From: Burkholderiales bacterium JOSHI_001
GTDB lineage: Bacteria; Pseudomonadota; Gammaproteobacteria; Burkholderiales; Burkholderiaceae_C
Assembly: GCA_000244995.1 (NCBI GenBank)
Contig: CM001438.1
Span: 674,921-738,920 of the forward strand
Direction: 5' to 3'
Length of the DNA stretch: 64,000 nucleotides
Under the pieces are notes generated by a model, which saw nothing but the letters and a program-made list of their open reading frames with translations, did not search any database and was not told the origin of the DNA. This document shows, one piece after another, positions 1 through 8,333 of this stretch (positions are counted from its first letter, which is position 1; the number at the start of each line of letters is the position of its first letter). Both the position numbers and the translations under genes were made by a program.

Positions 1-1
1 T

Positions 2-1258
2 GCCATGGCCCTGGCCGGCGTGACCGACCAGATCGCCTACCTGGAAGAAGGCGACGTGGTGGACCTGCAGCTGGGCAAGCACTGGATCACCCAGCGCCAG
101 GCCGACGGCAGCTACAAGAGCGTGCAGCGCGAAGTGCGCACCGTGCACGCCCACACCGGCGCGGCCGAGCTGGGCCCCTACCGCCACTACATGCAGAAGG
201 AAATCTTCGAGCAGCCGCGCGCCATTGCCGACACCCTGGAAGCGGTGGGCGGCATCAGCCCCGAGCTGTTCGGCGACAGCGCCTACAAGATCCTGCAGGG
301 CGTGGACCGGGTGCTGATCCTGGCCTGCGGCACCAGCTACTACAGCGGCAGCACCGCCAAGTACTGGCTGGAGTCCATCGCCGGCATTCCCTGCAGTGTG
401 GAAATTGCCAGCGAATACCGCTACCGCGACAGCGTGCCCGACCCGCGCACCCTGGTCGTCACCATCACGCAAAGCGGTGAAACCGCCGACACCCTGGCCG
501 CGCTGAAGCATGCGCGCAGCCTGGGCATGAACAACACCCTGACCATCTGCAACGTGGCCACCAGCGCCATGGTGCGTGAATGCGCGCTGCACTTCCTGAC
601 CCGCGCCGGTGTGGAAATCGGCGTGGCCAGCACCAAGGCCTTCACCACCCAGCTGGTGGGCCTGTTCCTGCTGACGCTGGCGCTGGCACAGCAGCGCGGC
701 AGACTGAGCGAAGAACAGGAAGCCCAGCACATGAAGGCCCTGCGCCACCTGCCCGCCGCGGTGCAGGCCGTGCTGGCGCTGGAGCCGCAGGTGGTGGCCT
801 GGGCCGAAGAATTCGCGAAGAAGGAGAACGCGCTCTTCCTGGGCCGCGGCATGCACTATCCCATCGCGCTGGAGGGTGCGCTGAAGCTGAAGGAAATCAG
901 CTACATCCACGCCGAGGCCTACCCCGCGGGCGAGCTCAAGCACGGCCCGCTGGCCCTGGTGACCAGTGCCATGCCGGTGGTGACCATTGCCCCCAACGAC
1001 GCGCTGCTGGAAAAGCTGAAGAGCAACCTGCAGGAAGTGCGTGCGCGCGGCGGCGAGCTGTTCGTGTTCGCCGACGCGGACACCCACATCCAGAGCGAGC
1101 CCGGCGTGCGCGTGATCCGCATGCCCGAGCACTACGGCGCGCTGTCACCCATCCTGCACGTGGTGCCGCTGCAATTGCTGGCGTACCACACGGCGTGTGC
1201 GCGGGGGACGGATGTGGACAAGCCGCGCAACCTGGCCAAGTCGGTCACTGTGGAGTGA
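2..1258 (+). CDS. glmS: Glutamine-fructose-6-phosphate aminotransferase, C-terminal two thirds (5' truncated by window)
   Basis: GlmS makes glucosamine-6-phosphate from fructose-6-phosphate and glutamine, the first step of cell-wall amino sugar synthesis. The 418 visible residues cover the end of the glutaminase domain and both SIS sugar-isomerase domains. Seen directly: the CGTSYYSG and TQSGETADT sugar-phosphate loops, ASTKAFTTQ, and the near-universal C-terminus [15 protein letters not shown]. About 190 N-terminal residues, including the catalytic Cys, lie upstream of the window. The last 40-50 bases of the gene are the conserved stretch that TnsD recognises in Tn7 relatives, which matters because an island starts 23 bp after the stop. 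Confidence 0.97.
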   Translation, partial: AMALAGVTDQIAYLEEGDVVDLQLGKHWITQRQADGSYKSVQREVRTVHAHTGAAELGPYRHYMQKEIFEQPRAIADTLEAVGGISPELFGDSAYKILQGVDRVLILACGTSYYSGSTAKYWLESIAGIPCSVEIASEYRYRDSVPDPRTLVVTITQSGETADTLAALKHARSLGMNNTLTICNVATSAMVRECALHFLTRAGVEIGVASTKAFTTQLVGLFLLTLALAQQRGRLSEEQEAQHMKALRHLPAAVQAVLALEPQVVAWAEEFAKKENALFLGRGMHYPIALEGALKLKEISYIHAEAYPAGELKHGPLALVTSAMPVVTIAPNDALLEKLKSNLQEVRARGGELFVFADADTHIQSEPGVRVIRMPEHYGALSPILHVVPLQLLAYHTACARGTDVDKPRNLAKSVTVE

Positions 1259-1281
1259 CCGCGGTGGCGGCTACTCGGTGT
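1210..1281 (+). other. attTn7-like site at the 3' end of glmS
   Basis: The end of glmS encodes the conserved [15 protein letters not shown] tail, the DNA of which is the recognition part of attTn7. The first base of the island repeat (1282) is 23 bp past the stop, close to the roughly 25 bp known for Tn7 in E. coli. That this site was used is inference from position. Confidence 0.55.
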
Positions 1282-1308
1282 TGATCGTATAAACAAAGGG
1301 TGTCAGCG
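1282..1308 (+). repeat. Left terminal inverted repeat of the island
   Basis: It begins TGATCGTATAAACAAAGG and ends GTGTCAGCG. It pairs with 14051-14077 on the other strand with five mismatches. It is preceded by GTGT at 1278-1281. Confidence 0.65.
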
Positions 1309-1311
1309 CAA

Positions 1312-1325
1312 AATAATGGGTGTCA
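1312..1325 (+). repeat. Inner copy of the end motif (left side)
   Basis: AATAATGGGTGTCA repeats the AAAGGGTGTCA part of the terminal repeat 20 bp further in, in the same orientation. It resembles an additional transposase-binding site. Confidence 0.5.
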
Positions 1326-1898
1326 TGACCAGAGGTAGTGACCGTGAGCGAGCATCAACCTCTTCGGCTTATTGCACTCAACTGCACTCAGCTGCACAGA
1401 CCGCCCGCTTAACAAGCAGGCCCTGTTGACTCGGCGCGTAGAACGCTTGCTGACTGGTCCTGCGTCGCCCTGCTGGGGCCTTCAATCGGCAGTGCAAGTC
1501 GAGGGGCTGGGAGAGACTGATCTGAGTCGTTCCCGGCTCAGGGTCTGAGCGGCAGCTACCGCCAACACCAGCCACTGAGTGCTGATGACTTGGCCGGCAG
1601 CTTTACTTCTGGCTGCTAGCCTGTGGCAACCGCCTCGTGCCGGCTTGTGCGACCGCTTCTGTGCCACGCGAAGGGCACATGTCGACCTTGCAGCGACATG
1701 TGCATCCCTGGGTTGGCTTGCCGTCGTAGCCAACCGCCATGGTCAACATGAGAAGCAAAAATCCTGCTTCATCGGCTAGGGTCAGTGCAACTAGGATGTA
1801 CCTTGGAGAAGCTGATGTCTCGTGGACAGCTTTGGTTTGAGCCTCTTGTCGGGGCGCACGGGAGGCCTTCGCCATAGGCAAAGGCGAGGAGGCGATGG

Positions 1899-4800
1899 GT
1901 GAACTCTGAAATCAAGGCGTCGGCGATTCCACTTGCCGGTTACGTCTACCAAACCCTGCAAGGGGTGGATCTGCTCTGCGACTGGCTTGATGCGCCGACT
2001 CGATATGTCCGTATTCGCTTCGAGTGCGACGACGATGAAGTTGCTCCGCAAGGCCTAGACGACGTCGTTGCTGAACGACAAGACGGCCGCGTCGACGTCA
2101 CGCAGGTGAAGTTCACGCCTTCGCCGGAAAAGTACGCTCTCGACTGGGACTGGCTATTGACGAAGCCGGGCAAAGTCGGCGGCACCTCGCGGTCGCTTGT
2201 CCGTAAATGGTTCGACGCTCTTGCTGCGATCGATCCCAAGCGCCTCGGCGAGGTTTGCCTTATTACAAACCGCGCTCCGGACCTGGCGATGGAGACCTGC
2301 CTCGCCGGCGGAGCGTTCATTGACTACAAGAAGGCGCCAGCCGACGTTCAGACCAAGGTTGAGGCAGACCTTCGCGGCGAGGCAAACGCGTTGCGCCTTT
2401 TCCAGGTGTTGAGGGTCTTCCACAGTGACAAGGGCTACAGCTCGCTGGAGCACCACGTCACCAGCAGGCTACGCAAGCACTCAACGGGTGAGGGCATCGA
2501 GACCCTCAAGAACAGGGCGGTGCAATGGGCGATTCAGAAGAAGCTGCCAGCACCGGAAGGCTGGATCACCTTTGAGGTTTTGCAGTCCACTCTGCGGCTC
2601 ATCGCCCCGGAGCCGCTTCCCGAAGACTTCGTCATCCCAGCCGGGTACAAGGCCCCTGATGCGGCATTCCATGCGCAGTTTCTGGGTGAAGTTAGGTCGA
2701 TCCCGAATCGTCCTATCGTTCTGACAGGGCCGCCTGGCCGAGGCAAGAGCACGTATCTCAGCAGGGTCTGCGAGACGCTCGGCAAGCTCGGTGTTCCTTT
2801 TATTCGGCACCACTACTACCTGTCCGCGACAGATCGCACGGCCGACCGCTACACCAGCTACGCAGTGGAAGAGGCTCTGCTTGCCCAGATCCAGAAGTTC
2901 CACACCGGCGTCGGAGCGCCGGATCGGGACCTAGCCCGAGCATTGGCCGAATGCGCGGCCAAGTACAAGGCTGACGGCAAGCCGTTCGTCGCAATCATTG
3001 ATGGCCTGGACCATGTGTGGCGAACTCAGGGCTTTGACAAGCGGCCACTGGACCAGCTCTTCGACCAGTTGCTCCCCGCGCCGGAAAACTTGGTCATCGT
3101 CGTAGGTACGCAGCCCGTCGATGACGCACAGCTTCCCAATCGGCTGCTGGCGGCAGCGCCTCGCGTCACATGGCATGAGCTGCCCGCGATGTCTGCAGAT
3201 TCAGTGCTGCATTACCTGCGTCGACAGGTTGACCAAGGTCGACTGACTGTTCACGGTGCCCCCCCTCACGACGACCAGGAGCTCGAGGGGGCTGCGGCTG
3301 AACTGCGTTCTCGTACCGCCGGCCACCCGCTGCACGTCATCTACGCCTCCGAGGAGCTCGTTCGAACCGGCCGCGACTTGTCCAAGTGGAGCGTCGAGCA
3401 GCTCTCAGGCGATTTGAGCCAGGACGCCACGACGTACTACGCCTCCCTTTGGTTTCGCCTGAGCGCCAGTCAACGGAACGTCCTGCGTCTCATTTGCGGC
3501 TTCCCCTTCTTCTGGCCCAAGACTGCATTTGCCCAGCTGGCTGCGCTGGCGGGAACTGCTGCGCCTGACGTCGGGGCCGTGGAGCATCTGCTGTACGCCT
3601 CGCCTGCAGGCCTACGAGCGTTTCACGAGAGCCTTATCGTCTTCATCAAGCAGACGGAGAACTTTCAAGCCGAGCTGGAAGGGCTCACTGGCCATGTAGA
3701 GGCCTGGTTGAGTGCGACGGCGCCTGATGCCTTGCGTGTGAACTGGCTGTGGGCGGTTAGGGCGCAGCAGGGGAAGCCTGAAGAGCTCATTGATGGCCTT
3801 CAGCGGGACTGGGTAGTCGGGCGTTTGCAGGAGGGCTACCCCAAGGAGCTCTTCGAAGATCTGCTGGCAAACGCGGAAGAGCACGCGCTTCAGCGGATTA
3901 GATATGCCGATGCCTACCGGCTGCGACACCTGAAAACTCGCCTTCTCAACAGCCTGTCGTATCAGCTGATGGACGAGGATGCCGCTCGGCTGAGAGCCTG
4001 CACCTGGACGCTCGCCACTGACGACGGCGTGATTGACGAGGCCTTTGCCTCGCGCCATGAGACGTCGGTGGCCGAAGTGGCTGCCCTTGGGACGGCGCTC
4101 ATGAGGCGTGGAAAGGGTAGGCAAGGGGAGATTTGCGGGCGTGAGGCCTTGCGCAGGGCGCGGGGCGAGAGCCGGTTTTCCTCACGAAACGATTCGCGCG
4201 CCAAGGCGCTCTACCTCGCGAAGTCCCTCGCGCTGCTTCGCACGTTGGACGGGCCAATTGCGGAGACGGCCAAGTGGATTGACCAGCGGTGGGAAGGCAT
4301 GGGGCGCAAGGTCTTCGAGGCCTACGTCGACAGAGGCGATCTGCGCAGACTCGTCCAGCTTGCCGTCGAGCTGCAGGACCCAGTACGCAAGGCGCTTGCC
4401 TGCGAGTCCGCCCTCCGTACCGCAGCTCTTGCAGGTGTTGACCTGTCTGCCTGGGCCGAATTCGGCGCGCTCAGGTGTGGTGCATTGGTTGGCTGCTTGA
4501 GCGCGCTTGCCGGGCGAGGCGAGGCAATTTGGTTGAGGTCTACCGATCTTCAGTGGCATGAAGGTGGATATGAGGAAAGTAGGGCTGCGCTAAGTGACCT
4601 CGCGCACGACTGGTTCTTCGGAGCAGCGCGCGTCAAGCTGACGGCCGCTGCTCCAATGTCGCTGCTCAAGGCGCCAGTCTTTCAGCGGCGGGAGAACATC
4701 TCCGAGTATCTCGACGTCATGAGCCGCTTGGGTGGGCGCGTGGCCAAGCACTGGAAAGCGGGAACGCCGGTCAAGTTTTCGAACCTGTATGAGGACTTTG

Positions 4801-5159
4801 GCTCGGTCCAGCCGTTCAAGTACTACTCCAGCTATGACTTGAGCAGCGGCGCCAAAGACTTCAGGCGGACGCTTCACGGCATAGCGGTCGATATCCATCT
4901 CCTCAGCGTTCGTTCTGGAGGTCCTGCCTTGGTGGATGTCGGCGACCTCAACCACGCTTTGGAACAGGCTTGGTTCGACGCTGATGCTTTCAGGGAGCAG
5001 TACGCCTTAAGGCTGACGAAGGTGCTTTCGGATGAAGCGGCGGACTCGTTCATTCGCCGCCAGATGGCAGGTTTCGACGCAAACGTCAACGAAGAGACCG
5101 GCGTGCGGATGATGGCCATGCTTGAGCTATGCGAGATGGCCAGCAATCCTGCTCGCTGA
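1899..5159 (+). CDS. Avs-like protein: Cap4/DUF4297-type nuclease plus STAND-type NTPase
   Basis: Probable anti-phage effector-sensor. Residues 1-75 match the DUF4297/Cap4 dsDNA nuclease pattern: GYVYQTLQGV, then GLDDVVAERQ (52-61) and TQVKF (68-72), which supply the acidic and QxK residues of a PD-(D/E)xK site. Residues 270-440 are a P-loop NTPase with Walker A GPPGRGKST (277-285), Walker B FVAIIDGLDHV (363-373) and a sensor-like VIVVGTQ. The remainder, to 1086, is alpha-helical with no recognised fold. In Avs families one chain carries nuclease, STAND ATPase and a C-terminal repeat sensor. Here that third part seems to lie in the next two frames. The GTG start at 1899 is chosen because AGGAGG (1887-1892) sits 6 nt upstream. 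The ATG at 1895 opens only a four-codon frame. Codon use is less GC-biased than in the flanks. Confidence 0.7.
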   Translation: MNSEIKASAIPLAGYVYQTLQGVDLLCDWLDAPTRYVRIRFECDDDEVAPQGLDDVVAERQDGRVDVTQVKFTPSPEKYALDWDWLLTKPGKVGGTSRSLVRKWFDALAAIDPKRLGEVCLITNRAPDLAMETCLAGGAFIDYKKAPADVQTKVEADLRGEANALRLFQVLRVFHSDKGYSSLEHHVTSRLRKHSTGEGIETLKNRAVQWAIQKKLPAPEGWITFEVLQSTLRLIAPEPLPEDFVIPAGYKAPDAAFHAQFLGEVRSIPNRPIVLTGPPGRGKSTYLSRVCETLGKLGVPFIRHHYYLSATDRTADRYTSYAVEEALLAQIQKFHTGVGAPDRDLARALAECAAKYKADGKPFVAIIDGLDHVWRTQGFDKRPLDQLFDQLLPAPENLVIVVGTQPVDDAQLPNRLLAAAPRVTWHELPAMSADSVLHYLRRQVDQGRLTVHGAPPHDDQELEGAAAELRSRTAGHPLHVIYASEELVRTGRDLSKWSVEQLSGDLSQDATTYYASLWFRLSASQRNVLRLICGFPFFWPKTAFAQLAALAGTAAPDVGAVEHLLYASPAGLRAFHESLIVFIKQTENFQAELEGLTGHVEAWLSATAPDALRVNWLWAVRAQQGKPEELIDGLQRDWVVGRLQEGYPKELFEDLLANAEEHALQRIRYADAYRLRHLKTRLLNSLSYQLMDEDAARLRACTWTLATDDGVIDEAFASRHETSVAEVAALGTALMRRGKGRQGEICGREALRRARGESRFSSRNDSRAKALYLAKSLALLRTLDGPIAETAKWIDQRWEGMGRKVFEAYVDRGDLRRLVQLAVELQDPVRKALACESALRTAALAGVDLSAWAEFGALRCGALVGCLSALAGRGEAIWLRSTDLQWHEGGYEESRAALSDLAHDWFFGAARVKLTAAAPMSLLKAPVFQRRENISEYLDVMSRLGGRVAKHWKAGTPVKFSNLYEDFGSVQPFKYYSSYDLSSGAKDFRRTLHGIAVDIHLLSVRSGGPALVDVGDLNHALEQAWFDADAFREQYALRLTKVLSDEAADSFIRRQMAGFDANVNEETGVRMMAMLELCEMASNPAR

Positions 5160-5841
5160 GGTCGTGCGTCATAACGGTGCCGATGTCGGCCGAATCGCCG
5201 ATATCGACCGGGGAAACTCCCCTACCGACTGGAAACCATTTCCGTCTGATGTGAAGACATACGGTGTCAATGAGCTCGACCGGCTCACTGGCGACCTGAA
5301 AGGCCACTACGGCATTCGCGGCGAGGTTCTGCGAGAGTGGTATCTGCACTGGGAGGCGCAAGGCCAAGGGTCTCAGCTCATACAGGTGCTCGAGCCCAGG
5401 TTGCTAGCCGACTCGGTGAGGGACGACGACTTGAGCGAGTTGCTGGAGATTGCGTTTGAGACGAAGCTCAAGCTGGAAGGTAAGGCCGCCGCGTTTCCGT
5501 ACATGGTTCAGGCGCAGATGTTCCGGGGAGGATGGCTCGGCCCGATGATCGAGAGCCCTTCAAAGTCGCGGCCTCGGCTACAAAGGGTGACCAGTGTCTA
5601 CAAGCCTCGATGCGACGAGTTCTTTCTAAAGTCCTCGTACAGCTGGCTCAGCCTCCCCAGAAAGCAGCGCGTGATCCCGAGCGACATCATGGTGTACTTC
5701 CTCGGGCTCCAGGGGCGAACTGCGGAAGCAGTTCAGTTCGCCCAAGCCATGGTCAAGAGCGTGCAGGATGACACGCGGACCTTGCAGCTCAAGGTGCCGT
5801 CCTGGGCTGGCAAGCTCGCAGCAACTGCCCCGGCTCCATGA
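5122..5841 (+). CDS. Helical protein, probable detached middle part of the Avs-like sensor
   Basis: 239 aa if the TTG at 5122 is used. It overlaps the previous gene by 38 bp, and no good ribosome site is seen. GTG at 5164, just after GAGG, is an alternative start. The frame is closed upstream by a stop at 5110. The product is helical and continues the composition of the preceding gene, with no motif I recognise. Two readings are possible: a translationally coupled cistron, or a continuation of the 1086-residue protein broken by a frameshift between 5113 and 5159. It ends in an ATGA overlap with the next gene. Its role as part of a target-sensing C-terminal region is inferred from position only. 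Confidence 0.55.
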   Translation: MSYARWPAILLAEVVRHNGADVGRIADIDRGNSPTDWKPFPSDVKTYGVNELDRLTGDLKGHYGIRGEVLREWYLHWEAQGQGSQLIQVLEPRLLADSVRDDDLSELLEIAFETKLKLEGKAAAFPYMVQAQMFRGGWLGPMIESPSKSRPRLQRVTSVYKPRCDEFFLKSSYSWLSLPRKQRVIPSDIMVYFLGLQGRTAEAVQFAQAMVKSVQDDTRTLQLKVPSWAGKLAATAPAP

Positions 5842-7028
5842 ACGTAGAACTTGAGCTTCTCTTCGTGCGCCTTCGTTGGCCGGTTGCCTCTGCACGCTGG
5901 TGGGTGATGCAGGAACTGGCCGACTTGTTGGTGAAGCCCGACCTTGGTGACCAGGTGCTGGCTCGGCTCACTCATGAACTTCGCGAGTGTCGACTGGAAG
6001 CTGAGGCGACCGAGGTTCTGAGCATTCTTTGGATGGCGTTCCACAAGGGCTGGGTGCCGCCGAAGGATCTCGGTGACGCGGTGCTGCGTCCTTCGATGTT
6101 GACCTTGGCCAAGGGGGACGGCCTGAATCAGTTGCTCAGGGAGCATGTAGAGCCTGCCATTCAGAAGTCGCGGAAGGTCGAGGAAGAGTCGGGAGATAAG
6201 GACTGGAAGATTCCGGAACTGTTGAAGACCGCCGCTAGGGTGTCGTGGAGGGACGCCACATGTCTGATGCCCGTAGATGAGTTTCAGTGGATCGCCGCCA
6301 GCAGCGAGGCCAACGCAAGGGCCTCGACGGTTCTCTTGAAGCTTCACAGCATCGGACCCTTGCTGCTGTTCTGTGCCAACTTCAGCCTCGTTCGAAAGCT
6401 GGAACGCAGGCCGCCGGAGGATCGCGACCGATTGCTCAGCCGACCGATCATCCTGTTGCCGCTTGCCGCGGACGATCCAGACTGGACGGCATACCTCAAC
6501 GCTGCACGAAGTGTCGAGCCGGACGTTCTGAAGTTCGATCCCGTTGTGGACGGAAAGAAGATTCACGACTACACATTCGGCATCAAGAGGAAAGTCGTCG
6601 ACTTGATCGAGACTGCGGTAAGGATGGCGCGCAGCAGATCTGCAGAAGCCACAGTGGGGGTCGATGAGCTTCTTGCAGCCTATAGATCTGCGGCGTATGC
6701 GATGCACCGGACTGATGTGGAGGCGCTTTTGCGCCAGGGCATCACCGGGACGAGTGAGCGTGAGGACCTCGTATGCCCGTTTACCTCGACCGCCACCGAC
6801 GCATCCAACGTCAAAGCTGTGTCGGCTGCCGTAGAAAGATTTGAGAAGCACACCGAGGAGGCCATTCTCGCGGACGCGATGTTGCCTTCCGAGGCCGCTG
6901 CGCACAGGAAGATTACCTCGGAGACTGCGCCCAAAACGCAGGCAGGGAAAGTTCTTCGATTCAAGAACCGCAAGGTCACCAAAGAGGACTTGCTTGCGGG
7001 CGCAGCGGCCCTTGACGCCGTGGAGTAG
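5838..7028 (+). CDS. Helical protein, probable C-terminal part of the Avs-like sensor
   Basis: 396 aa, starting in an ATGA overlap (5838-5841) with the preceding stop, so translation is likely coupled. The N-terminus (VRLRWPVASARWWVMQELA, then repeated helical pairs) resembles the HEAT/TPR-like C-terminal regions of large STAND proteins. The C-terminal 60 residues are charged and lysine-rich. No catalytic motif is seen. Adding this to the two preceding frames gives about 1,700 residues, within the size range of single-chain Avs proteins. That argues for a split or broken sensor, but I cannot align it here. Confidence 0.55.
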   Translation: MNVELELLFVRLRWPVASARWWVMQELADLLVKPDLGDQVLARLTHELRECRLEAEATEVLSILWMAFHKGWVPPKDLGDAVLRPSMLTLAKGDGLNQLLREHVEPAIQKSRKVEEESGDKDWKIPELLKTAARVSWRDATCLMPVDEFQWIAASSEANARASTVLLKLHSIGPLLLFCANFSLVRKLERRPPEDRDRLLSRPIILLPLAADDPDWTAYLNAARSVEPDVLKFDPVVDGKKIHDYTFGIKRKVVDLIETAVRMARSRSAEATVGVDELLAAYRSAAYAMHRTDVEALLRQGITGTSEREDLVCPFTSTATDASNVKAVSAAVERFEKHTEEAILADAMLPSEAAAHRKITSETAPKTQAGKVLRFKNRKVTKEDLLAGAAALDAVE

Positions 7029-7032
7029 GGCT

Positions 7033-7395
7033 ATGTTCACCTGTCAGCCTCAACTCAGATACGGGCGGCTCAAGAGCCTTGCAAAGATTCTTTCGAAGCG
7101 ATTCGCGATTCGGCTATCGACCTGCCAGGAAATGTTGTGCCGCGCCTCGGGCTTCAAAGGTATGAGTCACTTGAATCAACTCAGACAAGGGGAACACGCT
7201 TCTGATGGTCAACGTGATGAAAAAGTGTCGCTCCAAGTTTGGTGTCACCGATTGCGCAACGAGCTTGGGCCTGACTTCGACGACTTGTTTACCGCGGAAG
7301 AGCAGTTGACGTGGTGGAAACGTCTACACGGCCCTCGCGAGGCGGTGGTCGAGCCGCAATGTCCCCAATCGCCTGCCAGAGGATTTCATGGGTGA
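7033..7395 (+). CDS. Small protein of the defence operon, unknown function
   Basis: 120 aa, starting 4 bp after the previous stop and overlapping the next gene by 8 bp, so it belongs to the operon. The N-terminal half (LKSLAKILSKRF, then STCQEMLCRASGFKGMSHL) has the look of a short helical domain seen at the N-terminus of assorted small bacterial proteins, in which a Ser-x-Cys-Gln helix is followed by GF/GY and a second helix. I do not recognise a function. The frame is open further upstream (to 6841), but the ATG at 7033 fits the spacing. Confidence 0.6.
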   Translation: MFTCQPQLRYGRLKSLAKILSKRFAIRLSTCQEMLCRASGFKGMSHLNQLRQGEHASDGQRDEKVSLQVWCHRLRNELGPDFDDLFTAEEQLTWWKRLHGPREAVVEPQCPQSPARGFHG

Positions 7396-7969
7396 CCTGA
7401 TCTCTCTAAAGGGCGTCGGCGCGCCCGGCTTGCCCAATTGGTCCTGGTGTGTACCTGCGTGGCTCTCACCAGGGCGTATGCCTGTCGTAGTCCAGTGCAT
7501 TACCCAGGATGGCCTGAGGTTCTTGCCCACCAACATCGCGGCTCCGAGAGAGTATCGAGACGTCCGTCTCGATTACGTCGAGCTCTTGCCTTCTGAGGAC
7601 GAGATCAGTCTTGCAGAGAACTTGTGGGCCTGGTTGACCAGCTCTTGGCAGGCGAAGCCTGGCGCTGAGAAGATCGTCAAGTCTATTGGCGTGCTTCACG
7701 ACCTGCTCGCGACCGCCCGATTCGTTTCCATGTCTGTTGCGCCCTGCCTACCAGCAGAACACGACATGCCCGAGTCGGCTTTGTTCCTTGGGCGTTCCGT
7801 CCATGTGCGAGTTAACGGACTCGCCCGTTTGGTCACAGCGTGGATCACCTCTTGCGATGACCCTGTCGAACTCGTGAGTCTCGACTGTCCTGGCGGGCCG
7901 CGAAGGTTCTTGGCGGACTGGTCCTGCCTGATAGAGGACGGGACTCTCCCAAAAAGTCTTGCTCCGTAA
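7388..7969 (+). CDS. Hypothetical protein, last gene of the defence operon
   Basis: 193 aa, start ATG at 7388 overlapping the end of the previous gene. Mixed alpha/beta composition, with no signal peptide, membrane segment or recognised motif. Cys and Trp are relatively frequent. Position suggests an accessory of the Avs-like proteins. Nothing in the sequence defines the job. Confidence 0.6.
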   Translation: MGDLISLKGVGAPGLPNWSWCVPAWLSPGRMPVVVQCITQDGLRFLPTNIAAPREYRDVRLDYVELLPSEDEISLAENLWAWLTSSWQAKPGAEKIVKSIGVLHDLLATARFVSMSVAPCLPAEHDMPESALFLGRSVHVRVNGLARLVTAWITSCDDPVELVSLDCPGGPRRFLADWSCLIEDGTLPKSLAP

Positions 7970-8333
7970 GGTACCTTCGGCCCGACCAAGTGGACGTACA
8001 GCAGGTTTGCTCCTCAAGCTGCGTTCGTGTGCCAAAGTTTGCGGTCGCCTGCTTGCCGCTTTGGGGCTTCCATCACCGGCCGAGTCGATGAGATGGACGA
8101 CCAGTTCACCGCTGGAAACAACCCACCGAGGCTATGGTGTCGGCGATGCGATGAGCACCGGCCATTCAGCCCTCTTTGATGATCGGCGCTGGCCGGCCAT
8201 CAGCCGACAGTGGCGGCAGGCCGCTTCCTGGCATCCCGAAGCAAAGTATTCACTGATGGCCTGATGGCGGCCAAACACTCCACTGCTCTGGGCGTGCACC
8301 ATGCAATTTGCTGCTAGGCCGGTGCTACGCCAC
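7970..8333. other. Non-coding stretch between convergent gene sets
   Basis: 364 bp between the 3' end of the plus-strand defence operon and the 3' end of the minus-strand TPR gene. I see no protein-like ORF and no strong terminator hairpin with a T run. Confidence 0.55.

Larger units (their letters stand above)
1259..1898. other. Non-coding stretch between glmS and the defence operon
   Basis: 640 bp. The first 67 bp hold the target site and the left island repeats. The remaining roughly 570 bp have no ORF with a convincing start or a protein-like composition on either strand. The promoter of the downstream operon should lie here, but I could not pick out a clear -35/-10 pair. Confidence 0.6.

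Noticed and set aside
1603-1881. Possible small minus-strand gene before the defence operon
   Set aside because: No ribosome site, no recognisable composition, and it would run against the operon promoter region.
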